Shown in pieces: positions 37,244 to 50,325 of a stretch of 64,000 nucleotides of DNA (positions are counted from its first letter, which is position 1; each line of letters opens with the position of its first letter). This DNA is from Hybos culiciformis. Lineage: Eukaryota; Arthropoda; Insecta; Diptera; Hybotidae. The stretch is taken from NCBI GenBank assembly GCA_964007475.1, contig OZ023273.1, forward strand, positions 138,295,308 to 138,359,307, written 5' to 3'. Under the pieces are notes generated by a model. The model worked only from the letters and a program-made list of their open reading frames with translations, did not search any database and was not told the origin of the DNA. The position numbers and the translations under genes were made by a program.

Positions 37244-40200
37244 TAATACAAGTTGAAAATTAAAAATGTGTACAATAAAAAATATGGTAATGTTAATAGA
37301 TATATCAATTGATCATGATGAAAATTGGAAATTTAAAATAAATACTACCTATACTGGCTTTTTATAGATCAAAGTTAAAAAGTTGTATCAAATTCATCAT
37401 TATAAATAAAATTAAATATTGTCTGAACTTTCATTTTTGAGCTTCATTAATTGACTACATATTTATTTAGTTAGTATATAGGGGATAATAATTTAAAAAT
37501 TTTAAAACTTTCAGCTTTTGAATGTACCAAAAACCCGTCTACCTATAAAAATAAAAATAAATATAAAAAAAAGAGACCCAAAAAAAAAAAAAGATTATGT
37601 AAAAAAAATATTTTTAATGAGACTTGAAATTTCATAAAACACACATAAAAATAAAATAGTTGCAACAATTTTTTTTCTCGTGCTCAAGTTAATCGAGGAA
37701 ATGATAAGAAAAAAAAAATTTTTTTTCATCCCTCTCTTTCCGAAAATATGCCAATAATAAAACCCTCGAAATTACTATGAAACTCGTAATTCTCTGGTTG
37801 AAACAAGGTCTCCAAAAATTATGTTACCCTGATACTATACGAACTGAAAATGTGAGAATTTTCGGTGTGTCTCCAAGATACTTGAAAAAAAAAATTCGAA
37901 AAAATTATATTTTTCCCAAATTTGTTTTTTTTTTTTTTTTATTTTAAATGTATAAAAGTGGTGCATTTGAGGTGCCCTCATTTATCTCAAAAATATCATT
38001 TTTTATATACGTAGTTTTGTAACAAAAAATTATTTTCTATAAAACTGAGCTGAGGGAATATACAAAATTTAATTCAAAATAAATGAAATTTGAACATTTT
38101 CTTTTTTTTAGAGTAAATTGAGATAAAAATTCAAAAAAATAATGCTTAAAGTTTCTATTATTATGCGTTTTAAAAGTAGAAATTTTCGATTTTGAAGGGA
38201 GAATTAAGATTTTTCGCATTGGTAGTATTTTGAGATTTTTGAGGGTAAAAAAAATAATATAATTTTTTTTTTTTTAACATTGCACAAAAAGAGTAACGTA
38301 GTGATTCGTGTATATACTAGAGACTCTTTTTTAGAACCTTTTTCATTTTAAGACTCTATAAAATAATTGTGAGGATTTTCAAAAGAATTTTTATTATTAC
38401 TATTATTTTTTCTTTTTCAATTTTTACTTGTTGTAGATTCAATTATATGTATAGAATTTTGCTGAGGATATTATTATACAAAGCATTGTTTTTTATATAT
38501 TTATATATTTATATATATTTACATTTATATATTTTATATATTTATATATTCATAGCAGTGATTTTTAAACTGCTAGTCCCAGCGTTCTGAACGGCAGGCT
38601 TTATTTTGATAACAATAAATTAAGTAAGATGTTATAAAATCAATATTCTGTTGTTTTTGTTTCAATGACATTTTTATTAAAATTTGATTATTTGAGTAGA
38701 TATATTGATATGATTTATTTTCGATTATCTAATCTAAATTTTATTGTGTCTAATGACTGTTTGTATTAAATATTGTTAGCTGATATTATATAAATACTTA
38801 ATAAATAAATACTTAATACTTTTGAATACTTTTAAATACATAAAATTAAAAATTTTATATAATGAATCAATTAAAATTAATAATGGTTAACCAACCACTA
38901 TAAAATATACACCGCGAAAATTCAAACATCAAGAGTTAAAATACCATCATTTGTAGTATGCACAACAGTAGGAAAAACATTTAATTTTAATGTTAAAAAA
39001 AGAATAAAACATTCATTTGAAATTAGCTCTAACTATATGAAAAATTTTCCGAAATTCAATTAAATGTTGTTTGTAACAAATATAAAATAAAATGCTCTAT
39101 ATTAATAAAAAAAAATATAAAATCAGAACAGTATAAATTTTTTGAGTACAAAAGAAAAATTTGCGTTGAAATTTATAATAATTTGCTGCCTTTTGAAAAC
39201 TTCTCTGACAGTGTGTACAAAACAAAAAAAAAAACAAAAAAATAAATAAATAAAATAATAATCTTAGTAGTATCTAGTGTACAAACAGTTCTCCACAGAA
39301 AATAATTTTATTGTATATTTATTATACCTACCTACTTTTTTTTTTATATTTAACGTACATTTCATTCTTTCTTTCTTTTTTTTTATTCTGAATTTCTCTG
39401 GAACTTATTATGGTGTGAAAATTAAATATAGAAGGTTTTTCTTTCTGCTAAATATACAAAATTCTCATATAAATTCTCTATCATTTTAATAAAATTTCAA
39501 AAGAATTCGAGATTTTAATTGAGACGAATTGAGACATATTCTACTGAGCATAATTTTTTTTTTACTTAATTTAAAAAAAAATAAAAACCAATTTTTTTTT
39601 TCTTATTTTAATTTTATAGAGATTTTTGTTTTGTTATTGAAGAAAAAAAAAAATTGATACTCAACTGATTTCAGTTTCTGGATATACCTAAGACCTAACA
39701 AACACCTAACCAACTTCAATATTTTGACAAGTCATTGAGAAGATTTAAAAAAAATATTTCATATGCGAATTTTAGAAATATATATTTATGGGAACAAACG
39801 ATCCAAACATGCGATATTTATATAAATTTCTCAATTGGAAAGATCGTTTAGAAAACCTGAAGTCAAAGATTCTCAGTTAATGACAAAAACAGAAAAAATA
39901 ATTATGTTATTTTTCCTAAATTTTTTAATTTTTTTTACTCGAGGAGAACTGCAAAGTTTTAATAGCTATTAAGTAATTTTCTATAATTCGATCATTTATA
40001 CACCATAATTCTGTAAAAAACCTAAAACTTAATTCTCCAAACATAACTAGGTACGTAGTATAAAAAAAATTAACATTCAATCTTAAAATTTTCTTTTCAA
40101 AAGATTGTCAATTTCTGAGGATTAATAATATTAAGATATTTAATAACAAAAATTTTATTATTACCGTATTATTATTATTTACATACAGGTGAATTTTGTT

Positions 40201-41541
40201 AAAATCTAAATCTTTAATTTATATATAATATACATAAAGTATAAAGTACATAATTGGTATTTAATGTTGACACAAATATTTTTTTTTGTTGGCACCATCA
40301 GCCTTATAAAATTTTCTTCGTCATTCGTAAAAAAAATTAAAACAATAATAATATTTTATAGCTATAAGTAGAAAAACTTTTAAAATATTTAGTCGGGTTT
40401 TTTTTTTTTTTAGGAATTCAAAAAATGCTTAAAGGAATTTTATTTTTGCTTATCTTGAAATTAATTTATTTTCTATAAATTAAGATACCCTGTTAATATG
40501 AAACGTTCAAAATATTCTGGGGATTTTTTAAATTTTTTACCCGAAGTATTTCAATAATTTTTATTGCTTTAGAGTAGTGTGATGGTATTCGTTAAAACTC
40601 ATTGCTTGTTTAACATACTGTATAGTGTTGATTTATTGTAAATCCATATTATATGATTTTTTTTTTCATTTTGTGAATATCAGTTTTAGAACTATGCCTG
40701 TGTAGTATCAACATTATGTATGACATCATTGTTTAGTTTTAATATCGATAGTGACGGCCAAAATAAGAAATAGTAATGAAGATTTATTATTATTTTAAGA
40801 TACATTTAACTTTTTTGTTTTTTAAGGTTAAGGTTGCAAAATAATAATTATACAGAATATATTAAAAAAAATAGGTTATGTTTTACATATTAAACTGTAT
40901 GTACCGGATAGTTAGACACTATATACACTTTTACAAAAATATATAATGAGTACAGTATGAAATTAAATCTTAAGCTAATGCAATTATTTTCATAATTTTT
41001 GAAAAAAGAACTTTTAACAAGATTAAATTAAAAATAAAAAATTTTATCAAGTTCTTTAAACTTTCTACACTACATACATACCATATATATGTTTAATACC
41101 TAAAAATATTAAAATATTTTCAGAAATAATAAAAAGCATATATTCATCGAAATTGGGGTTCTTTTTATTTCATCATTACATACAATAATAAGAATAATAA
41201 TAATAATAAAAAGAGAAGAATTCAAGTAATGCCCCCACAATCTAAAAAAAAAGTATTTTTCTCTACCCCACATTTAGATAAAGTTTTTTTTTTTTTCTAG
41301 GGTTCCCCCAGTTTTTTTTTTTTCTTTTTTTTTATAAATGAATAAAGTAGCTGCTCCTCCAGATGAATTACTTATTTTTCACGTCTTTTGGCTTTATATA
41401 TATTTATATATTTATTTTATTTCCACATCATATTTTGTGCTTCCCATCGTTTTTATTTTTTATTTGAAAATTGGAAATTACACCAGAACTAAAAAAAAAA
41501 ACAAAATTCAAATGTTTGTTGTTTTTTTATTTTCGGAAAAG

Positions 41542-41629
41542 AGACCAGGAAAAAAAATTACACGGCCACACTTGAGAATCACATGGGAAATCCCCAACTG
41601 GTATTTAAACCAGGCAATCAGATAGAATT
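41542..41629 (+). CDS. Isolated exon-like candidate
   Basis: A pyrimidine tract and AG at 41540-41541, an open frame NYTATLENHMGNPQLVFKPG then NQIEL, and a GTAAGAG donor. Composition is less AT-rich than around it. No partner exon and no family were recognised. Confidence 0.25.
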
Positions 41630-43018
41630 GTAAGAGAAAATTCTGAGAGTATAATATGAATAAACAAGAAAATATCATAAATGGAAATGTGTTGCACTTG
41701 TTTCAAAGAAAAAGCACAACCATACTAAAAAGCAGACAAAAGATGTTGGAATCAAGAAAAAATTCAAAAAAAAACTGGTACGAGAAAAAAACTTAAAAGT
41801 ATAATTCTCATACCAAAAATTATTTTTATTTTTTTTTAGCAAATAAATAAAAAAAAATCCGTGTGGAGAAATTTCTATACTTAATATACATATATATATA
41901 AAAAATGATCCCTCCGATCATCGGGGAAACAATAAAATGAGGAAAAAAGATTTTAAAGTAGATATAGTACAAAAAACATATCAATCAAAAAATGGAGAGA
42001 AAAAAGTAGAAAACGTTTAAGCAAAAAATGAGGAGAGATCATCAATAAAAAATTACATTAAATTGTATTTTTATTTTTATTTTTTTACAATTCGAATTTG
42101 TTATCGAATTCTATTTTGAGAACTAACTAAGTTAAAAATATATATATGCCAAACAATATTTAATAATACAATAGTAGTGACGTGAGGTATATTATTGCAA
42201 ACTCATATAATTGGATTTTAAGAAATCATCTATTTTATTTATGGAAAATACATTATTTAAAACAAAAATAAATGATTCTGGACATTCTGGTGATATTTTG
42301 TATGAACAAAAGATCGAAGAACGAGATAAAAAATGTGTACAAATTCATTATGATCTAATTTTAAAACTTGACTTCATAGGATGTACTTTTTTTTTAATTT
42401 AAAATTAAAAAATGTCATATATTTTGGCAATATGTATTTATATTTTATATAATTATTATAATTAATTGGTTTTAAAAAAAATTCTTGCAAATTAAATACG
42501 TAGTATTTAAACAAAACAGAAATTTAGACTTTCAGTGTTTGCTTGCTTTTTAAAAGTAAGAAAAAATAAAATTTTGAACAAACAGCAAGCAAGCAAGAGA
42601 GCACTTTATGTTGTTGAAAGAAACTTGTTTGTAATCAGTTAAAAATGGCTAAATCTACTTTAATGATACAGGGCATCATAATTTTAATTTAAAATGAAAA
42701 GTATTTTATAATTTTAGATTTTTTTTTTTTCAGCAAAAAATGATTTTAATGTGGCCTTAACATTGAATTTTTTTTTTTTTCATTGAAATAATTTAGTAGG
42801 ACTCAAAATAGTAAGTAGAATATTATTTTATATTATTATATATATATATATATTATATACCCTATGTATATAATATAAATATATGTATGTATATTTTTAA
42901 TTTATCATTTTCTATTTAAGCTTTTGATAATAAAAAAAAAAATAAATAATAATACGCGAAAAAAAATTAAAAAAATTATTTATTCATGCGCTCTTGGTTT
43001 TATTATACTTGATACAAG

Positions 43019-43075
43019 TATGCAAAATCGAAAAATACTAAAACACGACTTCGAATGAAAGAAGAGAGAGAACAA
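43019..43075 (+). CDS. Isolated exon-like candidate
   Basis: Between an AG at 43018 and a consensus GTAAGTAA donor, 57 bases encode YAKSKNTKTRLRMKEEREQ without stops. Phase does not fit a direct join with the candidate at 41542. Unrecognised. Confidence 0.2.
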
Positions 43076-45138
43076 GTAAGTAATTTTGTGTCATAAGTAT
43101 TTTAAGAATTGAAATTATTAAAAATAGACTTTTTCTTATACGAAACTATACATTAAATAATGATTTATGTATTATTGAAAGAATCTCTATTCTTATTGAC
43201 TGCTCGCCTTCGAATGAAAATATAGATCTCTGAAGAGTTCTTTATGTTTTATAATTGTATAAAATTATTTTAAAAATGAATTTGTTTTATATTGGCAATT
43301 TATAAAATTTGTCTAAAAATTTCGTTGAAATTTATATTTTTGATTGTGCGGAATTGTTTCGGAATTTTTATACTGAAACAAGAAAAAAGTTATTTATTTA
43401 TCTTTTTCTTTGCAATGAAAAACTTAGTTCTTTCCCCTATTATCTTAATTTGTGTTCTTGGTCAAGAATACACTATTTTAAATGGTTTTTTTTTTTCCAG
43501 AAAAAGAAATACGAAAAACCCAATTTCTGAGAAAACTTTTTTCGCATTTGATTTCCCTTAATTCTGACTTTTGTTATACTAATTTTATTTTCACAAATAA
43601 TATAAAATGTACCTACCTAATATGTTTTATGAAATTTTTATTTTATATGCTTTCTTAACAACACACTCTGATTACAAATTTTTTACTTTACCCCATTTTT
43701 AAGGGTAAAATATTGTTTTTTTTTTAAGAAAAATAAACCATTATTTTTGTTCATAAATTTTGTATTTAGAAATACCAGAAAAACAGAAAAGTTTAAAGCG
43801 AATAAAAAAAAACGTATTTTCTCTAAAAATTTAAATTTTCTAAATTTTTTTTTATATGTAGGACGCTAATTTTCCATCTCTAACATTTTGTATATACAAT
43901 TATTTATATTTAAGTTTTTTTTTAACGATATTTTCTAGTTGACGCTGTATGTGCGATGGAATCATACTCGGCCATCATGTCAATATAAGAAAAATTAATT
44001 TAGGCGCTTTTTCAAAAATATAAGTTATGTACATAAGATAACATTCTTAACTATAGAATGTATTTGTCATAATAAATAAATAGGTATAACATCTCAATTC
44101 ATAAACAGAGCATACATTTCGTTTTCAGATAAATGTAGAAAAACATATCATGCTTAGCAATTTTTCTTTAGAATTATTAAAAGAAATAAGGTAAATTCCT
44201 ATTTTATGGTAAATAAAAGGAACTTGTAGTAGATGGGAATGAAAAAACTAGAAAATAATAAAATGATGTAAAAATTTGTAACGCATTTCATAGCGTACTG
44301 ACAGTTTTTTTTTTTTTTTTAATTTTATTCAAAATTCAGTATCAAATGTCTTGAATGTATCTTTGAGCTGATGTCAAAAATTTAAAGAAATTTTTCTAAT
44401 AATTAGGTAACCTACGTCGTAAAAATGTTTCAATAAAGAGTAAATGCTAAAAAATTGTTTTTTTTTCACATGTCAACTAACGATTATGATGCTAAAATGT
44501 AAGTACATAATAATATGCAAATAAAATTATAAGATATATTTCAGGTCTCAATCCAAAATAAAAATTTGCCATTAAATATTTTGAGATATTCGTAATGTTT
44601 TTGTTAACATATAGTTAAGGTACTTGGAAAACATTTTATTGGAGTTTAATTTTAATTTTGTCTATGATTAAGTTTACTGATAAAACGGCCAAGCATTAGG
44701 GTTGTCAACATATAAAATCCGAACTTGGAGATTTTAAGGTAATTTTATTTTTAATGTTTCAGTCTAATTTACCATTTATTTATTTAAATTTTCATCAGAA
44801 TACATTCAAAAATTTAAAATAATATAAATTTTCTCTATCGTTTGAGAGCTATTTGCATAAAGTGATCAATGGTTATGTTTATTAGTTTATTATGCATTGA
44901 TATGTTGAAAATCAGCCAATATGTTAATGGTTATAAATGAAAGCATTTAGTGCGATTGGAAAACGGGCTAAAAAATATTAAACTAGTTATTCAAACTATA
45001 AAAAATCTACCAACAAATATAAAAAAACAAAGATAATTATAATCACATTATTCTTAATTGTATCAATTTATGTTTTGAATATTAAAAAAAATTGATTGAA
45101 AATAAATAAATTCAAAAAACCATGAATAGCTTTTCCAG

Positions 45139-45187
45139 ATGGTATCATTCCATTGACAACTCTAACTCTACCCAGCAGGCCCAGTAG
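45139..45187 (+). CDS. Isolated exon-like candidate
   Basis: A strong acceptor (CTTTTCCAG) and a GTGCAA donor bound 49 bases. One frame is open and encodes GIIPLTTLTLPSRPS. The patch is conspicuously GC-rich for this region. Unrecognised. Confidence 0.2.
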
Positions 45188-46360
45188 GTGCAAAGGGTCT
45201 AATAATTATCCACGCGGTTCAACATAACGTTATTCCAGCACAAAAAATAGTTAGTATCTTAAATTTCAAAATATTTTTATTATTGCTGAAAAGAAAATAG
45301 ATATTTATGTTTTTCCGTTCTTTTTTATCTATTTTTTTTTTTTATTTTATTTAATGGTTCATAAATTTTTCTTTTCTTCGCTCGCTTTGTTTTATGTCAG
45401 ATAGATAGATAAGATCTGTATGGTAGTTATACCTAGTTCCCACATATATTCGACAATGGAAAAGGTTTTCTTCCTTTGGGATTCTTTTAAATTTTGATTG
45501 GTGGGTGATGCATATGAAAAAGCTAAACAAATGATGATGATGATATATTTAGGGTACTTTTATTCTAAGCAATCAACTTTATACAAAAAGATTGACAGCT
45601 TGTCTAAATTACGTCAGTCAAAATGACGCATTGTATTTTGCTATCAGGAAATCATGAAATTTAGAAAGTTCTATTACTGCGATATCATAATATAACAATG
45701 AAATTCTCGATTAACACTCATATCGCAGCCAATCTCTTTTCATTTCACAAAAAAAAAACCATCATCATTGAATGAATCTATACTAACTATATCTATAAGT
45801 GGTATGTATGTACGTTTCATTATAATAAAAAGTCAATTTTCCTTCTTTTTTTTTTCTAGCAGAAAAACCTTTCAGAAAAAAAAACTAACAACCCGAAATA
45901 ACATAAAAAGAAAAAAAAATCTTAAAACATACAAAAAGTTTTTTTTTCTGCATATCGAAATAAAATATATGTAATAATGTAGGAAGTTTTAGGCAGAATA
46001 AATTTTTTCCCAGCCTTATTTTTTCTTTTTAAATGAAAATGTGTTTTCCTTCATGTTCATATATAATTATATACAGAAGAAAATATGTATTTAAAACATA
46101 TGTGTACATAAATTTTCACACGATTAAAGAAAATTTGTAGTTTCCCTATTTATATATGTGAAATTTTTCGTAGACATTTTTTCCGTTCAAAATTTTTTAT
46201 TTTTTTTTAACTATATCTATAAGTGATTTTAATCTGATAGTAAGTCTAGATATTCATAGTACAAATATTATTTTATCCTTACTTTATTTTAATCAAATAT
46301 TATTTCCGTAGAATAGTTTTCAAATGAAATCATTTGATTGGGAATTGGCAGGTTGTTGTT

Positions 46361-46917
46361 ATATCGTCGACCCAAAATTATAATGTCGTATCTGCATTTT
46401 TTGCGAAAATGAGTTAAGAATTGATCTTATCCACATTGCTGTATCTTTAATAGTTCCCGAGATATTCAGTGTCGATTATGACGTAAGTGACCTAAAAAAG
46501 ATTTAACAAAATATTATAATGTCGTAACCAACAAAATGATCTCATTTACGACATAATTGTATGTAAAATATCGACAAAAAAAATTCAATATTATAATGTC
46601 GTAACTGATATTAAAGTGTTAAAATATACTTGAAAAAATAAATAAATTTTCAGTATTATAAAAATATCGTATCTGTATGGAATTTCAATTTTTCTCGGAC
46701 TTTAAAGGTAAAGAAGTTAAAAAAAGTCTGTTATTACTTGGTAGCATAAAATATGCTTTTAAGACACAAATCTAGAAAGATTATTGAGGCGAATTACGAA
46801 AAAAAATTAAAAAGTTTTTCGGCTAAATTTTTTTTCCGAGCGTTCCAAACTTTAAACTCGATTTTCTCGAAACTTAGTTTTTGCAGATACGACATTATAA
46901 TTTTGAGTCGACGATAT
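46361..46917. mobile_element. Inverted-repeat element with 36-bp ends
   Basis: The left end starts ATATCGTCGACCCAAAATTA; the right end is its complement with one mismatch over 36 bp. The subterminal word TTATAATGTCGTA recurs internally near 46515 and 46590. No transposase is encoded and no target duplication is obvious. Confidence 0.75.
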
Positions 46918-48264
46918 GTAATTCGATTCCGAAATCATTTGAAAATAGAATATTGGTGAATCGATCTTATGATGCAAATTTCAAAAAAGTTTATAGAACT
47001 GGAAAAAAAACAAAAAAAAAAATGTTCGATTTCCGGAAATTTTATTCTATGACATGTTTTCAAACAAAAAGATATTTTTTCCCAGATAAGTTCGAGATGA
47101 AAATCACGGTAAATTTCTTAAATTAAAATAAAAAGTAAAAAAAAAATTCATAAAAAGAGCCTTATATTAAGAAATTGATTCAATTTGAATTTATATCGAT
47201 TCGTATTCTTTCAGTTGCAAAAGTAAAGAAAGGAATGCTATTATAATTTACTTAACATCTTTCCATTTCTTGTTTTCATCTTATGTGGCTGGCTGAAGTC
47301 GACTTATACTACTGATTTTATCAAGCAGGTTAATGTAAATAAATAAAGTACGTTTCATCAGTGAAAAAAAAAATTTTAAATTCAAATCAAACATTGTTTT
47401 TATTATTGCGATTATTACTAAATTAAATTAATATTATATCGTAGTTTATTTTCTTTTTATTTTCGAAAATGATATGTACTTTATTTTCAAAGTAAATTAT
47501 TTGGGATTGCAATTTTTCCCTAAAAATGTATCGATTGACTTTTAGACAATTCTGGTTTCCCCATTGAACAAAAATTTTCAAAAAGAATGTGTTTGAATGT
47601 GTTTTTCTCATATGAAAATTTTATTATTTAAGCTCATATACAAAAAAAATTAGGAAAAATTAATTTAGTTTTTCTTTTGATGAAATAGGTAGGTATATAT
47701 AATATTTTTACACCCTTTTTTTTCTTTGTTCAAAACAAAAAGGAGTTCGAAGGAAAAATTGTGTGCCTTTTTGTCCTTCCCTCATTTTTATTTTATTTTT
47801 TTTGAATGTGTTGTTGGAATTTTCTTTTTTCTTTTATTATATTGTAAGGGAAATAACATTTACTTATATAACAAATTTGTATTCTCTTTGAAGAATTTTC
47901 CACTCAAAAAGAGAACAATTATTGGTGAAATTACCAAATTTGGGGTTGTTTGTTGTTTCATTTAGTTAGATAATATAAATAGAATTTATATTACAGAAAA
48001 AAAAAGCATTTACCAAAGCTATTTCTGAGTTCCTTATAAATCGAAAGCTTTTCAAAAAGAAATATTTATTTTCGGAATAATTTAATTAAAAAAAAAAAGA
48101 AATATTAGATTTTAATATATTTATTATACGTACATACCTAGAAGTCGTTTTCCTGAAAAAAAAAAAAAAAGGTTCTTTTCGTAACACTTAAAAAATGTTG
48201 GTTACTAAGAAAAAAAAACGATTTTTAGGAGAAAAATCATTACTTCCTTTTAAGCCCATCTTCC

Positions 48265-48510
48265 ATTAAAAAATAAAAAACGGATAAGTTTTCACTTTCT
48301 ATCTGTCATCTGCCTGTTGCACTAACTTCGGTCTTGGAACGTTACAATGCTTTGTTAAAGCAAGACATTTTCAGATTCTGTGGTGGCATGTTAAGTTGTC
48401 ACTCGAACAGCGAAGATGTATCGGACATCGAAGCGAGTGGATTTTTTGGCTTCGATACTTTCGAAAATCATTTTGTAATATCGTGGGTCGGCGACGCAAC
48501 CCTCGTAAGT
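48265..48510 (+). CDS. Candidate coding exon ending inside a hairpin
   Basis: About 80 codons are open on the plus strand (SVLERYNALLKQDIFRFCGG, then DIEASGFFGFDTFENHF and WVGDATL) and end at a consensus GTAAGT donor at 48505-48510. The composition is clearly coding-like. The minus strand is also open here (RYYKMIFESIEAKKSTRFDV), so the strand is not certain. The 3' end of the frame is the left arm of an inverted repeat (48478-48611). The family is not recognised. Confidence 0.3.
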
Positions 48511-48611
48511 CTTATTTTTTACAAAACATGTTTTTTTACATTTTCCTGTCCTTTTTGTTGATCTTGTACATTTTTGAAACTTACGAGATTTGCGTCGCCG
48601 ACCGACGATAT
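48478..48611. repeat. Short inverted repeat (33-bp arms)
   Basis: Left arm 48478-48510 and right arm 48579-48611 are complementary over GTCGGCGACGCAA and CTCGTAAGT with few mismatches, around a loop of about 68 bases. It may be a small MITE or a transcribed hairpin. Confidence 0.75.
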
Positions 48612-48884
48612 GATTTTTGACGTTAAAAAAAAAAGAAGCAAAAAGTAAATAATAATTAATTATTTACATTTATTAAAATTAATTTTTTATTTTTTATAAA
48701 TAAAAATGTTTACCTAAATACCTACCTTTAGATTAATTTTTTTTTTAATATTATATGTTAAATAAATATTTCAACGTTTTTTTTCAAAACAACATTATTT
48801 TGAAAACATTACTTACAGAAAGTAAAATTTTTGTAACACAAAAATGTTGTTTTCAAAATGAACAATGTTATCTTGAACAACATA

Positions 48885-49205
48885 GAGCCCGTTCCCAAAC
48901 TGAGACTATTTTAAATCGTGAAATATTCCTATTCTGGTAAAGAAAATTCCTTTTTTTCAGAAATTGAAATATGCTTGACATTTAATCTGTATCATCTGCA
49001 ACGTCTGCTTAAATTTAAAATTTCCCTTTGCAGATTTTTAAAAAAATTAAATATCATTTCGGAACGATTTTTACGTCAAAAAATCTTAATTTGTAAAATA
49101 ATTGTAAAATAACAGCTGTAAAATCGTGTCGTACCAAAACTAGAAATTCTAGAAAATAAAATAATTTTTCAGTTTCTAAAATAGTCTCAGTTTGGGAACG
49201 GGCTC
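48885..49205. mobile_element. 321-bp MITE with perfect 29-bp inverted ends
   Basis: The left end starts GAGCCCGTTCCCAAACTGAG; the right end is its exact complement over 29 bp. A possible 3-bp duplication, ATA, flanks both sides (48882-48884 and 49206-49208). There is no open frame of note. Confidence 0.88.
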
Positions 49206-49399
49206 ATAGTTATAGAATTTTGCCACAGTTTTTTGAAGTTAATACTTCTTTTGGCGCGTTGTGATATTTTTGGTAGAGGGTAAAAATCTATTTTCAAATT
49301 CGAGTCTCTAATACGCGTGAGATTTTTTCTCAGAAAAATAAGAATAAAATACTTAAAATACGACTCGAATTTGAAAAATGCACACAAAAACATGAGTGG

Positions 49400-49475
49400 T
49401 TATTTATTAGAATTTTTTTATTAGATTTTTAATTAAATTCTATTATGCCTTCTTCGGGGTTCGAACCTGCGCCAT
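49400..49475 (-). mobile_element. SINE copy, minus strand, 3' part
   Basis: On the minus strand the sequence reads box B GGTTCGAACCC, then GAAGAAGGCATAATAGAATT and an A/T-rich tail. It matches the SINE at 55966-56160. It abuts an opposite-strand copy. Confidence 0.7.
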
Positions 49476-49483
49476 TAGTATTT

Positions 49484-49540
49484 CAATCCGCCAAGAATGC
49501 TAAGGACGCAGGTTCGAATCCCGAAGAGAGCAAAAAATCT
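49484..49540 (+). mobile_element. SINE copy, plus strand, 5' part
   Basis: AATGCTAAGGACGCAGGTTC and the rest of box B (49511-49521) match the SINE at 55966-56160. It is head-to-head with the minus-strand copy, so the pair can fold on itself. Confidence 0.65.
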
Positions 49541-49638
49541 AGTATGAATAATTGAAATCTATATATAATTGAAACTATTACTTTTATATTTATACCAAAT
49601 TCTTTTGATAAAATGGAGAATTAAAGATTACCTGACCA

Positions 49639-49842
49639 AAAATTTTGGGTAGGGAGCTACTTTTAAGAGTCTTCCCGGCTCAAAATATACAAAAAAAACA
49701 CACGAAGCAGTCATAAAACTTTATATAGAAATTTACATTTTGTACTGAGCAGCCCATCATTTGTAGCCACTGTTATTTCATAGTTTAAATCTTTTAAGTA
49801 TTAACTTCTGTCGGCAGTTTTATGACTGCCTCGTGTTTTTTT
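49639..49842. mobile_element. Deleted copy of a foldback MITE (family shared with 60525-60842)
   Basis: Shares with the copy at 60525 the lead-in TTTTGGGTAGGGAGCT, the end word CACACGAAGCAGTCATA and the long right arm (TACTGAGCAGCCCATCATTT through GGCAGTTTTATGACTGC). The left arm is mostly lost. Confidence 0.82.
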
Positions 49843-50325
49843 TTTTTTAATTTGTTTCAATAATAATTATATAATTACAATAATTTAAATATACATATTA
49901 AAAATTTAGCAAAAACAACAAATACTTTGAAATTATGAAAATATCCTGAATAAAATCCAAGTCGTCCTCAATTTTAAATAAATAAATAAGAAATTTTTCT
50001 TTATTTAATACACTATCTAATTCGGCCTTACTTATTGTTACCATCAACTTGGATTCTTATCATCACTATAACATTTTATATATTTATTTAGCATCGTAAA
50101 ATATATAGAAAATAAAATTATGGCTTTACGTTTATTCCCAAAACTGGGGGTTCATCTGGCACATATAATGGAATTTTCTATTCTTTTTTTAATCTATTAT
50201 TTCTTTTTAAAAAAATTTTAAAATTTACATATATTTAATTTATATGTTAATAAAAATATTTTTTTATCAATATAAAAATATTACTTTACTTCCATCATTT
50301 TTACCATCACTAAAGAAACGTTTTC

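Larger units (their letters stand above)
35424..46360. other. AT-rich gene desert with isolated exon-like candidates
   Basis: Mostly poly-A/T and AT microsatellite-like sequence with no recognised gene. It includes a decayed SINE near 37202 and three short segments with splice signals and an open frame, listed separately. The pattern fits introns of a large gene, but none of the candidates could be joined to another in phase. Confidence 0.5.
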
